Part shown: one piece after another, positions 11,249-23,946 of the stretch
Numbering within the stretch: the first letter of the stretch is position 1
Layout: each line of letters begins with the position of its first letter
From: Corbicula japonica
Lineage: Eukaryota > Mollusca > Bivalvia > Venerida > Cyrenidae
DNA length: 64,000 nucleotides
Reading direction: 5' to 3'
Assembly: GCA_038501625.1 (NCBI GenBank)
Contig: JAZAYU010000034.1
Span: 3,809,102-3,873,101 of the forward strand
Notes under the pieces: generated by a model
Seen by the model: the letters and a program-made list of their open reading frames with translations, nothing else
What the model was told of the DNA's origin: nothing
Database searches by the model: none
Position numbers and translations under genes: made by a program

Positions 11249-13157
11249 CACGCGCGGATCCAGGATTTTAGTAAGGGGGGTTCAACTCAGCGAGTCATAT
11301 TTTTAACAGCGTTAATTAGTAACTAAGCTTGAACATCAGTCATTTCTACCCATACAGGGTTCTTAATAAATAATGGATGTAAGAGGCCCACATGAATTTG
11401 TAAGAGGCCTAACTAATCTAGTGGGTCAGGGGTGGCCTGCCCCACCGTAAAATTTTGAAAATCTATATCCCAAATCCTGCATTCTGAGGTATTTTGTGGG
11501 GATTTCATAGCAGGTTTTGGACTACTTTTTCGGACTTGATTTTAACTATTTCCCTGCAGTAGTGATGCAATCATAAGCACTCAGATCCAAATACTCTACC
11601 GCATTATTTGAATCTAGATATGCGAAACACAATGTTTAAACTCGTGAAGTTGTTAATTAGAGAAAAAATAGCTCTAAAGAATGCAGTTCAGGGTTCCCAG
11701 TGTGTGGCCAATACTTTTGCCTGCTGGTTAATGTTGCAGGCATATTAGATGTTCTGGGGTTTAGAGAATGAAATAAGCCATGGGATACTTTTGGTTTCCT
11801 TCTGGACAACAATAAAACATATCATTATCTGTTGAGTCAACTTGCATGAAATAAATTATGAACGTTAACGTGCCGAGTCCACAGTCAACTTAAGTGATGG
11901 CTTTACTGTATAAGTAAAATGAACATTGTATACGTAGAAAAAATCCAAACTCTTTCTTTTACAGTCTCAAATTATTTACACTTTTAACATCGGTTATATT
12001 CATTGTTTTAGATGTTGAACGTTGAAAATCTTTATTGAAGTAAAGAAATTAGGAGGTTGGAATATTAAGAATCATCCTCTCTGCAAATGAAGGTATCAGA
12101 AAATTTGGCAAATAATCCGCTCTGTCAAAATTGTCAGAATTACTAAAATATATTGTTTTAATAAATCCGCAAACAATGTTAAAAAGTATTTGAGAAGTCT
12201 CATAATCAAGTAATATCGATTAAGATAGAAATAATTATGAAAAACGGAGAGGCACCCATATAATCTTTGTATGATATAAATTATGTTAAGACTGAGGATT
12301 TTTCGACTTTTAAATGCTTCATTTTTATGGACAGCATGAAATTCAGTCCCCACTGACGCACTTTTATGTATTAGACCAATTTAAGAAGAAACGATTGTGT
12401 AATGATTTGGGCGCCCAAATCCTGGAACGACACAGTTTTAATATACGCATGTGCTCCATGGCGTGCCTGGCATATTTTTGGAGAAATATTTTTTATTTTC
12501 TTTGAATATAGGAAGATTAGTGCAAGACTCTATCTCAGTAAATTACACTATGCCTATGTAGTAGACCTCACTGTAATTACTCTTTGTCTTTGATGGTTCG
12601 CCGCCTTACGTGAAATAAAAAATAAATGTATATATTTATGCAAACTTTATTTATTTATTTCTTGTATTGCGAATATTAGCATCTGAATGAATATTACATG
12701 TTATAGCTCAGACTATAAGTTCGAATATTATTAGATTGCAAAATGTCACATTTTCTGTGATTTATCAAATGCCCGTGACGAGAGACTGGGCGAGCAAGAA
12801 ACATGGAATACTAAGTTCTCCATTAATTAACCATTTCCTACTTTATTGTTGGTTAATAAAAAGCAGATTGGCCACATACATTGTCAAGTGTGCAAGGGTG
12901 CGAAGTTGTTTATTGCCAATACAGGTTTGAAGTCCAAGTTTTGATTCCCAAGACGACAAGACCAAGACCATATAGGCCGCATTTTTGTCGCCAAACGACA
13001 GTTTAGCACACAACTGGTTGCCGATTTTATTTCTGTAAACCAGTCATACATATTCATACCCCCAAACTTCGAACCGCGAATCAACCGGAACAAAAAAAAT
13101 CGGGGAAATTAGGGTGGTTCGTTCGAACCCCCCGAACCCCCTCTGGATCCGCCACTG
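11249..13157. mobile_element. Possible hAT-like element, about 1.9 kb
   Basis: The right end reads GAACCCCCTCTGGATCCGCC then ACTG, whose reverse complement CAGTGGCGGATCCAG is a typical hAT-style terminus. The left end has CGCGGATCCAGG and a G-run leading to GGGGGGTTC. The interior has no transposase, so it would be non-autonomous. The ends are imperfect and no exact 8-bp duplication is seen. Confidence 0.4.
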
Positions 13158-13260
13158 ATGATAAGCGAAACTTGGATCTTAATACAGTTTATTTGTATGT
13201 CTTCGGGGTGGGTTATCTATACATTTCATATTTCACTACAGCAGGTATAGTCTCCCCATA

Positions 13261-13450
13261 CTTCACTTCAGTGTAGTTACCAGTTTCAATTACCTCCCTC
13301 GATGGCAATATACTAATTTCAAACCATGCAGAATGTCAACCATTGTGGGTGGCATTATAGAGGTATACTTTAAGTTCATTTTGGGGGGGGAATACGGATA
13401 GTATGTTCTATGTCTATCTCTTGCAAGATGGGAGCACGATTTGAACTGCC
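13261..13450. repeat. Dispersed repeat, copy 1
   Basis: The block with TGTAGTTACCAGTTTCAATT, ACCTCCCT and ATTTCAAACCATG recurs at 22,934-23,078 and 23,210-23,290, about 80% alike by eye. Confidence 0.65.
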
Positions 13451-13939
13451 TATCTTTCAGCCTCTGATTATCAGAGATCTTATAAATGTTAACATACACA
13501 TTCGTTATTAACATTCATTGAAGAAATATTCACTTTATTTTTTTAGCAAAATATTAATTGACCGAAATAATCACGCATTACGTTTTACGTGCTTCAAGTT
13601 AGTAAACTGTCCGAAATATTTACACGTCGTGCGCAACTGTCATCAGGCAAGCTAATCAACATCGTCATTATGAACAAAGAAATAAAATGAAGAAATGACA
13701 CAAGAAAGACTTATAACAAAACTTAATCAAGCAATATGACCGACCAGAAATGCTAGGACAACCGCATCATATTGATTTGCCAAGTGGAACAAATTTTGAG
13801 TCCGTTTTCTGCATCCGAAGTTGCAATATTAAGACAATAATTAACGTGGTGACAGATAATATTGAAATCCAGGTGTCAGTCGTCGCTGGCTAATGAACAT
13901 TTTTCTTTTAAACAATACAATACGATAATCAATTATAAG

Positions 13940-14080
13940 AGTATGGTATGGTATTATATGGTGTGGTGTGGTGTGGTGTGGTATGATATAATTTATTATG
14001 TTATGATATGGTATAGAATAGCACATCATGACGTGGCATACCATAGCATGGCATGGTATGTTGTGATATAGTATGGTATG
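13940..14080 (+). repeat. TGGTA/TGGTG pentanucleotide microsatellite
   Basis: Degenerate five-base repeats (GGTAT, GGTGT) cover about 140 bases, producing spurious open frames on both strands. Confidence 0.85.
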
Positions 14081-15120
14081 TATAATTGTATTATCATTCG
14101 ATACTTGGATGTTTGATTGAGTACCCTAGCACTCGGAAACTCGTCACCATCCCTACTTATAAACCGTGTCATTTATCGACGTAATGCTGTGTATACTTTG
14201 TATTTCATATGCTAGTTGCAAAGTTTAGATATGATTTTGTCTGAAATTATGTAAATCAGATAGACCTTTCGAAAATCATCCTCGCCTCGTCACAGCACAG
14301 TTCAATTATTGACCGCCTTACGCTGCTTCAATGAAATTTATCGCAGAGCTCTATAAATTACCATGACTTGATCGGTATCTAGTTCTAAGAAAGATAATTC
14401 AAACATTTACTCGATAATAAACAACAAACGGCTGCAAAAGTAATGGACGCAGATCACATCAACATTGTGTATTGCGCCAGTTGTTATTAAAACAAACAGT
14501 TTATATCCAAAATAATTTTTATTACTATAGAATGAAAACTGTGATAAGTAACAGCCGACTTATACTTCAGCAAGAGACGAGACCTTGACTTCAACTAAGA
14601 GATTCTAATTGACATTTATACGGTCGGGAATAAAAACAAGATGAATAAACTTCTAATTTCCTTTGTGTCGCATGTCTTTTAATAAAGGGAAAATGAAATA
14701 ATTACGTGATTCACCAGACTAACTCGTAAATATTCTTGATCCCCCTTTCTATCCTCTTAAAGACGGTGATTGGCTTCAAACTAACATGTTTTTGCAGGGT
14801 GTGTGGGCATAAGAAATGTCGTCTTTTAAAAGATTTGTTTATATAACCCATCCTGTGTCCAAAACCCTTACAAAGTGCCTTCACAATATTCTATTGTCAC
14901 ATACAATTTCTACATCTACATACCAATCCTGTACTCACCAAAACGATCGAAATGAATTCAAATATACATGTTCCGTGTTACCAAATCTGTTCATATAGAA
15001 CATTCTTTTTTAGACAAATCTAAAACCTATTACAAAGGATGTTTCAGTAATGCAAAACTTAAGGTAAGATGATGCTTTTGATTTTCAAATTACTAAGGGG
15101 TGTTGATTTAATTACTTTAA
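14081..15120. other. Non-coding part of intron 2
   Basis: About 1 kb of AT-rich sequence; I see no gene or recognisable repeat in it. Confidence 0.45.
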
Positions 15121-15262
15121 ATCCTCCCCCATTTGTTCAGACACAGGCTGCAACCGGGATAGAGCCCCGACTAACCGTAAGCTAGCAGGCATGAAAGATA
15201 TCGACTTCGGTATGAATCGAGCGCAAGCAATGACCTTAACCACTCAGCCACAGAGCCCCCAC
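15120..15262 (-). repeat. tRNA-headed SINE, RUDI-like
   Basis: On the minus strand the sequence starts GGGGGCTCTGTGGCTGAGTG then GTTAAGG, an A-box region of a tRNA-Leu/Ser-like head, followed by a degenerate B-box-like CTCGATTCAT and a body with GCTAGCTTACGG. This resembles bivalve SINEs of the RUDI type as I remember them; it is not database-checked. Confidence 0.5.
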
Positions 15263-16507
15263 GCCCCTAGTTAGGCCAACATTTACGTAACCCGCGATCC
15301 TTTATTATTCCAGTATCAAGTTGATCGACAACGTCAAATTTTGAATTGTGAAATTATGCGGGCAGTCTGAAAAGGATTGTCCCCTATCTATTGTATTTTA
15401 AACAATGAATGAACTGATCACTAGTGACGTGTATTGAGTGTGTTTATAAAAGTTCTAGTGTTCTCTAATTAGCAGACATATTCTTTAGATGTAATGTCTG
15501 CAATAGGCTAAAATTATGATCAAGAGAACGTTGCATGTCATGGATATACGTTTTGTCATCAGACTCCGTTCCATTGTATGATTTCCAGGACTTTTTTAGC
15601 TGCAATTACCATCAATTATCGCTATTTGACATGTGAAACATGCATGTTTGCTTGTACAGCTAAACTGGTCTAATTAGCAACATCATCAGGCTCGGTAAAC
15701 AGGAACCTGTCGCAAATAGGCTTACTTAATAAATACTAATAAAGCTCAGAAACCACACACATTCTTTCATCTTTACAGAAAAAGTAGTTCCTACTTGTAT
15801 CAAATAACAGGTTGTTATACATTTCCATTATAAATTACATGTAGTTTAGCGTGCGTGTTCTGAAAAATGTGAAATGTAGTAAGCAAATTTTCCAAAAGTC
15901 ATCCTCATCAATTCTGTATAGCGAAAAAACAAGCGTATTTCTCATAACTTTCATTTTGCAATTCACAAAGAACTCCTTGCGTACGTGCGTGTGATCGTGT
16001 GTGTGCACGCGTTTGTGCGGTTACATGATAATATACTTGACTTATTGGTATTCTGAAACTGAAATAACAATGTTGAATTCACGGATTTCGCACACGGCAA
16101 TGATCCCTTCAAGTATATACACTTTGACTTTAATAGCGTAAATGTACCCATACTGAGTAATATCGCATTTAGTATTAAATGAAGGCTAAACAATTACAAT
16201 ATATTTCATTATGGTAATAAAATAGCTAGCCATATGGTGCATCTTGTAAAATATAAGTTAAAACTCATGGCATTGACTAATAGAATGTCTCATGATCAAT
16301 GAAAAATTACCATCATCTTCATAAATGGGTTTGTATATTTTCAGCGGTCATGATTTACAAGCAGTTTGGATCGGGGCATACCACAGAATGTTTGAAAGCG
16401 AACTTATGTGGCCTGACAGAACCACCATACAATTTCAAAGTAAGCATTTTTTATTGCATGTACATGGTTCATCGTTCAATTGCTAAACCATCAAAAACAT
16501 GCAACGC
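15263..16507. other. Non-coding part of intron 2
   Basis: No gene supported. The 76- and 112-codon frames here have no domains; the second overlaps the 18-bp minisatellite. Confidence 0.45.
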
Positions 16508-16934
16508 GGGAAGTAGATTTCATGTGGAAATAAGTGTTCATGTGGCAACCAGATTTCACTTGAGAACTAGCGTTCATAAAGGGAATAGCGTTCATGTGAA
16601 AACTAGCGCTGTTGTGGGAATATTAACGTTCATGTGAGAACTAGCATTCATGTGAAAACAAGCGTTCATGTGGGAAATAGCGTTCATATGAGAACTAGCG
16701 TATGAGAACTAGATTTCTTGTGGGAATAAACGTTCATGTGGGAACCAGCTTTCACTTGAAAACAAGCGTTCACGAAGGGTCTAACGTTAATATAAAACCT
16801 AGCGCTCACGTAAAAACTAGCGTCCATGTGAGAATTAACTTTTTATTTGGGAACGAGAGTTCATGTCTGCATTAGCGTTCATATGTTAACTAGAGTTCAT
16901 GTGTGAACTAGCGTTCATGTTAGAACTAGTATTC
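16508..16934 (+). repeat. 18-bp minisatellite
   Basis: About 23 degenerate copies of GTTCATGTGAGAACTAGC. The 18-base period (six codons) keeps a frame open through part of it. Confidence 0.85.
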
Positions 16935-17535
16935 TCGGTGCAATACATTATCAGCAGGAACATTTAACCATTTTGTGCTTAGAATATATTATGCGTCTTA
17001 TACTATATGCCCCAAGAGTTAGGTAAATAGGTCGAACAATTGTGTAGAAGCTTCATCAAAAATGTTATTACGAATCTGTAATCTTTTTTTAATAAAAAGC
17101 AATTTAACCTACTTATAAAAATCAGAGATGAAAATAATGAATAATGTAAGAAAAATTATTTATTGCTGTATTAGACTATTAAAACGAAATATTACTATTA
17201 TTACTATGTAATATTACTAATATTACTATACAAAAGAAAGAAAGGCATTGCAAAATATCGTTTTATATAAAAAGGAAGGCGATTTATATATTTTTAATGA
17301 TCTTTATTCTCCAATCCGGTTTGGGCTCTAAAACGTTGAGGCGGTTTCTAGCGAAAGATAATAAAATTAAAAGGACGGATAAAGTCCGGACAAAGGTCCG
17401 AAGTATATTTTGAAACAGTGGTCGAAAATGATTTATTTTAAGAATTAAATTGTTAATACAATATTTCAATACAGAGAACAAAACAATCCTATTATACTAA
17501 TCAACTACTATCAGAGTTTCAGTTTAAATCAGAGC

Positions 17536-17678
17536 TGGAGGTTATAAAACTGAGCATGGAAACCAGTCTCAAATCTCAAGCATCTGATTGGCTGAAATGA
17601 CGACCAGTCGCCATTTCAGCCAATCAGATCCTTGAGATTTGAGACTGGTTTCCATGCTCAGTTTTATAACCTTGGGCA
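17536..17678. mobile_element. Palindromic MITE copy 4
   Basis: GGTTATAAAACTGAGCATGG at the left and its near-exact reverse complement at the right, arms of about 65 bases meeting at CGACCAGTCG. Confidence 0.9.
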
Positions 17679-17779
17679 CAGTGCCATTTTTGCCATTTTT
17701 GGACATGCCAAACGAGACGGAAAAGTTACGTTTATACAGTGACATTCACATTATACCATAGTATTACTTATTCGAACTG

Positions 17780-17927
17780 GGCCCAAGATCAAAAAACTAA
17801 GTTTGAAGGCCATTCTCAAATCTCAAGCATCTGACTGGCTGAAATGGCGACTGGTCGCCATTTCTGTCAAGCAGATGCTTGAGATTTGAGACTGGTCTCA
17901 AGTTTTAGCTTTATGATCTCGGGTCCT
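17780..17927. mobile_element. Palindromic MITE copy 5
   Basis: Starts GCCCAAGATCAAAAAACTAA and ends TTATGATCTCGGG; same core arms as copy 4, only 100 bases away from it. Confidence 0.85.
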
Positions 17928-18350
17928 AAGATATTTAGCAATAATAACTGGTATACGGTGACAATATACAAAAATATTTACTGGCTAACAGTGATAACAA
18001 CTACCAAACAGTGACTGTTACTGGCATAAAGTTACAGACCTAGCCATCCGGATAACTGCTCTTATTACACGGTGCTAATGACGGACATTGACCTTAGTTA
18101 AGGACCATGTCAATGTACACATTAGCAGCTGAAATGAAGTCATATCAGCATGTTCGTGAAGTTAGCACCCTGGCAGCGTGAAATTAGCAGACTGGTACAT
18201 AACAAGGCAACGTGAAGCTACATAACAGTGTAGCAGTTTGGTAGTCAGGCAAATTGGCAGCGTGCAGTTTGCAGCCGAGCAACCTGGATGCGTGAAGTTT
18301 GCAGCTTAGCTTTATCGGTCGGTTTTTGTATCCATTGCAATATATTTCAG

Positions 18351-18563
18351 ACTTGTTTACGGGATGGATAAATAAAAACCAGTCTAGTTCCAGCGGTACC
18401 AGTCAACATGCAGACGACAGGTTCGTGAAAACAGATTGTACAGAAATGAGACGAGCGCTACCCGGTGACGGTGATGGAATCCAGTTGACGCAAACGTTCT
18501 TTTGGAACGACAGAAATTGCAACGAAAAGAAACCGTTTATTTGTCAGCATGACAAACGTAGAG
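18351..18563 (+). CDS. Exon 3: end of C-type lectin-like domain 1
   Basis: This encodes residues 277-347, from an acceptor ATATTTCAG to a GTGAGG donor (phase 1 on both sides). It carries the C-terminal half of the fold: FTGWI around W282, DCTEM with C306, then FFWNDRNC (WND, C333) and PFICQ with C341. These are the conserved cysteines and WND motif of the family. No EPN or QPD sugar-specificity motif is visible in the long loop, which is serine-rich, so calcium-dependent carbohydrate binding of the classical kind is doubtful. A 10.4-kb intron separates it from exon 2. Confidence 0.88.
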
Positions 18564-19013
18564 GTGAGGATTATTAGTCGTACTGTGCCATGCTGCGTGT
18601 TTTGATGTTTTCGCGTTTTCAAGTAAGTAATTCTACGATGGCCTTAATAGTATTGTGTAATTTTCCAGAGTAAGTCTTAATTTTCTAGGGCGATCACGCG
18701 ACATCTAAAATTACAAACCAAGGGGGGATGCAAGCGAATCTCCAGTCATTTCTCGTTTCATTTTTTTAATCAACGAAGTCCTCAGATTACCCGAGGATAT
18801 CCAATCACAACCGCGTGTAACTGGGTCGTATTTCGAAAAAAGAATAATAAGATATCATTATCGGATGTGTATTTTTATTTACCAAGCATTCGAGGAAAGA
18901 AAAGATACACAATTTTCGATTTTCAGTCTGCCATCTTTTCTGAGCGTTTAGGTTACACCACCTTGATTGGGTTACTATAGGAAGTTGTTACTTTATTAAT
19001 TTAATTTAATTAA

Positions 19014-21348
19014 TCAGGGGGTCCAACGTATTTGGTTTTTTCGGAAAAGTAAGTGAGCGACATGTTCTCTGCGGAACAAAATGGCGGAAAATTGTGTGAT
19101 TTGGTGCATTTCAGGAGATATTTTGACCTGGTAAGTAGATTTATATCAATGTTATCGTAATATAAATACGCCTACCCGGAGGCCAGATGTGTAAGCTCCA
19201 CTCGGTTTTTTAACTTATGTTTCTAGAGGCCTAAACAAAAAAGTTATTGAATGTATAAACTGAAAGATTGTTTGTTTACAAAGTGAAAATAGAAAATTGT
19301 GTGACTTAAAACTGTGTTTTTAGTCAAAATATAACGTTCTTGGACCTACTTAAGCGAAATTATTATCGAGTTTTTGCATATATTTCTTCACGGCGGCTTT
19401 TGCACTTTACATGGATACTTTATGGCCAATTTTTTTATGTTCAAACACTTTTATGTTTGGCGTGGAAGTGGTAAGCATGTTTTTGTTCGGTGCAGAATCT
19501 GAATAACACACTCGTATGCGTTAATATAAGTGAAAGTAAGACACGAGCTGATAACAAATGTAAATAATCAAAATAAAAGCCGATTTGTTACCCAAATACG
19601 AACATATCGCGTATTTGTTATGCAAAATTATCTACCACATACTATACTTGTATATTATTCTACCTCTTGATAAGTAAACTCCCGCCTTGTGACAACCTCA
19701 ATTTCAAGACCATCCCGCTGTTACGGGCACTTTTTGAAAGAACAGATTTTTCCTATATAATTCAATGGTCGCTCGCATCGATTATACGACCACCCCGCTA
19801 TTCCATATTCCATAATGCGACCACTTTCTACAGTCTTATATACCCAGTTGCCACTTATTTTGACAACTTAATTACGACCACAAGGCATTTGCTCGCCGAA
19901 TACACAGTCAAGTGCCATTGTCTTTTGGCGAGAAGCGAGTTTACAGTTTACAGTCTTCAAGTATCTGACGTAATTTATTCAAGTTAGTGACGTCATTAAA
20001 AATAAGATTTACGTTTACGTCAATATTTCAGCGTAAGGAAACAAAATTTATTTTGTATACATATACACAAATGAACAGTAAAAGGTATGCAAGAAAAAGT
20101 ATCTTGCATGGGACATTCGGTAAAGATAGAAAAATCTGTCACCTCGGGTGAACAGTTTTGGCGGGAACTCGACAGAGCCTCGTTCCCGCAAAACAGTTCA
20201 CCCTCGGTGACAGATTTTTCCATCTTCACCTCACACTCATGTGAGATACTTATAATCCTGTCAAAATTTCTCGGAATACCCTTATAACAAAATGCTATGC
20301 TCGGTATTGTTGTTTGGGTATATTCTGTGTCATATTTACAATATTTAGAGATTTGTGTACGCAAAAAGGAAAGCATCTTATTTTTTTTTTATAAATAAAA
20401 ACGATTATGGAAGTAATTTTGCTTACTGAAGGAGGCTACAAAAGCGTGTTACCCTTAATAAGTTAAGAGCCCTGGGAATCAGACTTGAGCGTCATACGGG
20501 GCATAGTGAAATGACGTTTACCAATCCCGCATCAACTTGCGGTTCTACAGGTGCAATCCTAGATACACTATTATTCCACCTAAAATAAGAAAAGAGACTT
20601 GACTGGTAAGAAAATTATATCGGGGTATAGATTTATATATACGCGCACACACGCACAAACAAACACGAGAATGGGTAGGTAGATTCTAATTGATATTTTA
20701 AATACATATGAAGTTCTTGTTTCGGTAAAGCCATTTTCGGGCAAAGATATAAAGGAACATCCGTGTGTTTGGGTAAAATATTGGCTTTTGGTTTGATTTT
20801 TAACATTTGTCAGCTAGTGTCTTACTTTCACTTATATAAACGCATACGAGTGTGTTATTCAGATTCTGCACCGAACAAAAACATGCTTACCACTTCCACG
20901 CCAAACATTAAAGGTGTTTGAACATAAAAAAATTGGCCATAAAGTACCCATGTAAAGTGCAAAAGCCGCCGTGAAGAAATATATGCAAAAACTCGATAAT
21001 AATTTCGCTAAAATAGGTCCAAGAACGTTATATTTTGACTAAAAACACAGTTTGAAGTCACAAAATTTTCTATTTTCACTTTGTAAACAAACAATCTTTC
21101 AGTTTATACATTCAATAACTTTTTTGTTTAGGCCTCTAGAAACATAAGTTAAAAAACCGAGTGGAGCTTACACATCTGGCCTCCGGGTAGGCGTATTTAT
21201 ATTACGATAACATTGATATAAATCTACTTACCAGGTCAAAATATCTCCTGAAATGCACCAAATCACACAATTTTCCGCCATTTTGTTCCGCAGAGAACAT
21301 GTCGCTCACTTACTTTTCCGAAAAAACCAAATACGTTGGACCCCCTGA
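19014..21348. mobile_element. 2.3-kb DNA transposon with about 590-bp inverted repeats, TTAA flanks
   Basis: The left arm (19,014 to about 19,600, starting TCAGGGGGTCCAACG) and right arm (about 20,760 to 21,348, ending CGTTGGACCCCCTGA) are near-identical reverse complements. TTAA flanks both ends, as in TTAA-targeting superfamilies such as piggyBac or Kolobok, although the site is AT-rich and TTAA is common there. The interior (19,600-20,760) has no recognisable transposase; a 118-codon minus-strand frame at 20,020-20,376 runs through an internal hairpin. It is probably non-autonomous. It lies in intron 3. Confidence 0.85.
20123..20228. repeat. Nested hairpin inside the 2.3-kb element
   Basis: Two arms of about 45 bases (GAAAAATCTGTCACCTCGGG on the left) are reverse complements around a 13-base loop. 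It is either a small foldback element inserted in the larger one or part of its core. Confidence 0.8.
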
Positions 21349-21357
21349 TTAATCAAT

Positions 21358-21378
21358 TAATTAATTTATTTATTTATT

Positions 21379-21421
<43 letters not shown>

Positions 21422-21445
21422 TAATTAATTAATTTATTTATTTAT
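21358..21445 (+). repeat. ATCA tetranucleotide microsatellite
   Basis: About ten ATCA units flanked by TTAA/TTAT repeats at the right edge of the TTAA-flanked element. Confidence 0.85.
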
Positions 21446-22066
21446 AAATTGGAGAAGAACATTGTAAAGAGAAAAAAACCTTAAAATTTACAAGAAAAGG
21501 GTCATATTTAATAATGGTTTTTTTTTTTTACTAACATGATTTCAAGTTACAATACAGCGGCGGAGATTAACATATTACCGGTAATGTTGGAATTCGTATA
21601 CATGTGTATGTTGTGCAATATTGATTTTTTTCGGCGTTAGCTGTCTAAGCTCACTTTTGACCTAGTTTTTCGACCAATGAAATGTTGTAAATAATACTCG
21701 TATTCTCTTATTATGCAGAGGGAAAATGAAATAAACTATTTCGATTGGTAGCTATTTACACCAGAGAGGCATCTAGCAGGCTGGAGAGGTATCTAGTGGG
21801 AATTTATTATTATGCAGCGGAAAAATCAAATAGATTAATTAGATTGGTTGTTAGTGGGTGTTGTATTGAAGGAAAAACATATTTACGATTTAAGTAACCA
21901 GTTAAGTCAATATTGATGGCTTAAATACAATATTATATGGAATATTCTTGGGTGTCACTTGCATACAATACACAGTGTAAAACAAAAGAGAAGTGTAGAT
22001 ATTCCTAGTTCTTACTGGTTCCTTTCTAGTTCCTTTGATACTGATTGTTAATTTCAAGTTCGTAAG

Positions 22067-22143
22067 ACAAGGTCATTGTAGTGTAGTGGCTAACACTCTC
22101 GCCTCTCAAGCGGATGCCCCGGGTTCAATACTCAGGACGGACA
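22067..22143 (+). repeat. tRNA-Glu-like sequence (SINE head or tRNA pseudogene)
   Basis: An A-box-like TAGTGTAGTGGCTAACAC, an anticodon arm CGC-CTCTCAA-GCG giving anticodon CTC, and a B box GGGTTCAATACT are spaced as in a tRNA. The acceptor stem does not pair well and no poly(T) follows directly (a T run comes shortly after), so a functional tRNA gene is unlikely. Confidence 0.6.
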
Positions 22144-22933
22144 CTTTTTTAAACTTAATATACGTAAAAGTTGGTAGATTTCGCTCTTGTAACAGGCTGT
22201 TATTATTTATATTTATTAAATTTCAAGGACATTTATTCATCTTGAATTCTCACTCTACACGAGGTATTTTATTGAAACTGAATATTTTGCTTCTTTAATC
22301 GACTTGTTATCACTGTATGAAGTGTTGCAACAGCTTCAACATTTTTTTTGAAAGACACTTTCAATAAATTTATGAGTTGTCATGATTCGGTCGCTTAATC
22401 TCTAAGTCATACTAAGAAGGCAGGGAGGGTTCGTCAACAGCTATAACAAATAAAATAAAATAACTTAACTGTGTCTGCTTTGCCTCTCTGTATTTCTTTC
22501 TTTCTTATATACATGTATATATAAATCTTTTCCATCAACGCCGTTTATCTTTTTTTTAAAGATATTTCTTGTTTAAATAAGCGCTCGTATTTCTTCAACG
22601 TTAATTGTTTCAGTCAAGGAATATTTAGGAGGATATTTAATGTATGTCTCTCTGTCAGTCCGAATCTTATCCAGGGGCGGAATCAGGGTCTGATGTTAGA
22701 GGCGGATGCGCGTTCTTTGTGGTGCACTTAAAATCATCTTTTAAATGAGAAAATTATATGTTTGAGGGCGTTTTTAGAAGAACACTTTCCTATTTTGATC
22801 ATTGAATACGAGTGGTGCGTTCTGATTCATATTTATATTCTGATATTGCCATTAAAAACTAACTAGTACAATTTTAGAGGTGACGCTGTCCGATTTCGCT
22901 ATTTATATCCTATCGAAAATCATTCTTCTCCAC

Positions 22934-23290
22934 GTACTCCACCTTTAGTGTAGTTATCAGTTTCAATTACCTCCCTTGATTGTATTGTGCTAATTTCAAA
23001 CCATGTAGATTGTCAATCTATGTGAGTGGCTGTATGTAGGCACACCTGAACTACCATATTTTGGAGGGATAAGGGCTGAAGGTTATAAAGCTGAGATTGG
23101 AAACCAGTCTAAAATCTCAAGCATCTGATTGGCTGAAATGGCGACTGGTCAATCAGATGCTTGAGATTTGAGACTGGTTTCCATGCTCAGCTTTATAACC
23201 TTGGGCACTGGTCTGTGTATTCTGTGTCTGTCTCCTGTATGGTAAGCTAGGCGCTGCCACCGTATTTGTAGGGCGTTGGGGATATCTCTA
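22934..23290. repeat. Dispersed repeat, copy 2, split by a MITE
   Basis: Matches 13,261-13,450 in two pieces: before 23,079 and after 23,209, with MITE copy 6 sitting between them. Confidence 0.6.
23079..23209. mobile_element. Palindromic MITE copy 6
   Basis: GGTTATAAAGCTGAGATTGG to GCTCAGCTTTATAACC; inserted in dispersed repeat copy 2, and 145 bp upstream of exon 4. Confidence 0.88.
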
Positions 23291-23353
23291 TACATTCTCA
23301 TAACACGTTTGGCCTTGTTCTTTTCTCTTATTTAATGGAATTATTTCTTACAG

Positions 23354-23555
23354 AAAAACGGTCAGCGGAAGTTGCCTCATTATCTTGTGACAAAATATAC
23401 CGGCTCACGTTAGGAAAGCCTTCTGTGATAATAACATCTCCCGGTTATCCCGGACTATATCCGCCACTGGCTTCTTGCCATTCTATCATCATTGCTCCGC
23501 CAAAGAAGCAAATTTTCATCGACTTTTTACAACTGGATGTAGAAGATGGAAAGCA
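23354..23555 (+). CDS. Exon 4: first half of CUB2
   Basis: The acceptor is TTTCTTACAG and the donor GTAAGT (phase 1 in, phase 2 out); residues 348-414. The sequence shows C359, the SPGYPGLYP motif diagnostic of CUB domains, C389, and the FIDFLQLDVED strand leading to the next exon. The exon starts 145 bp downstream of a palindromic MITE. Confidence 0.9.
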
Positions 23556-23946
23556 GTAAGTTCTTCTTTGTTTGTATCCTGGAGAGCAACTCAATACAGG
23601 CCTATTTTAATGTAAATATTCTCTTCTTAGAAGTATCTCAAACAAATTTGGCAAATATACAAATCAAATTTAGATTTTTATCACATATATTATGATCGAG
23701 GGTTTTAGTTTTGAGCTCTAAAATCGCTTTCAATTAGTTTCATAACATTGGTGACATACACATATCTGTCCCTTTTTCAAAATCAATCGACACCACGAAA
23801 ACATTTCCGAACAGACTCACGCGACTTTTTAATTATGGATTAGCACTAATGTAAGAATCTGCAAAGTTAAAATACGTTTGAAACATCAAATTATTCAATA
23901 ATTTAATAAAAATGCCAGTTTACAAGCATAAATGACGACTTTTCAG

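Noticed and set aside
13841..14071. Frames of 67 and 69 codons over the TGGTA repeat
   Set aside because: Microsatellite translation on both strands.
20020..20376. 118-codon minus-strand frame
   Set aside because: It runs through the internal hairpin of the TTAA-flanked element, has no transposase motif, and its two halves are mirrored.
22067..22143. Functional tRNA-Glu gene
   Set aside because: Acceptor stem does not pair properly and the B box is degenerate; better seen as a SINE head or pseudogene.
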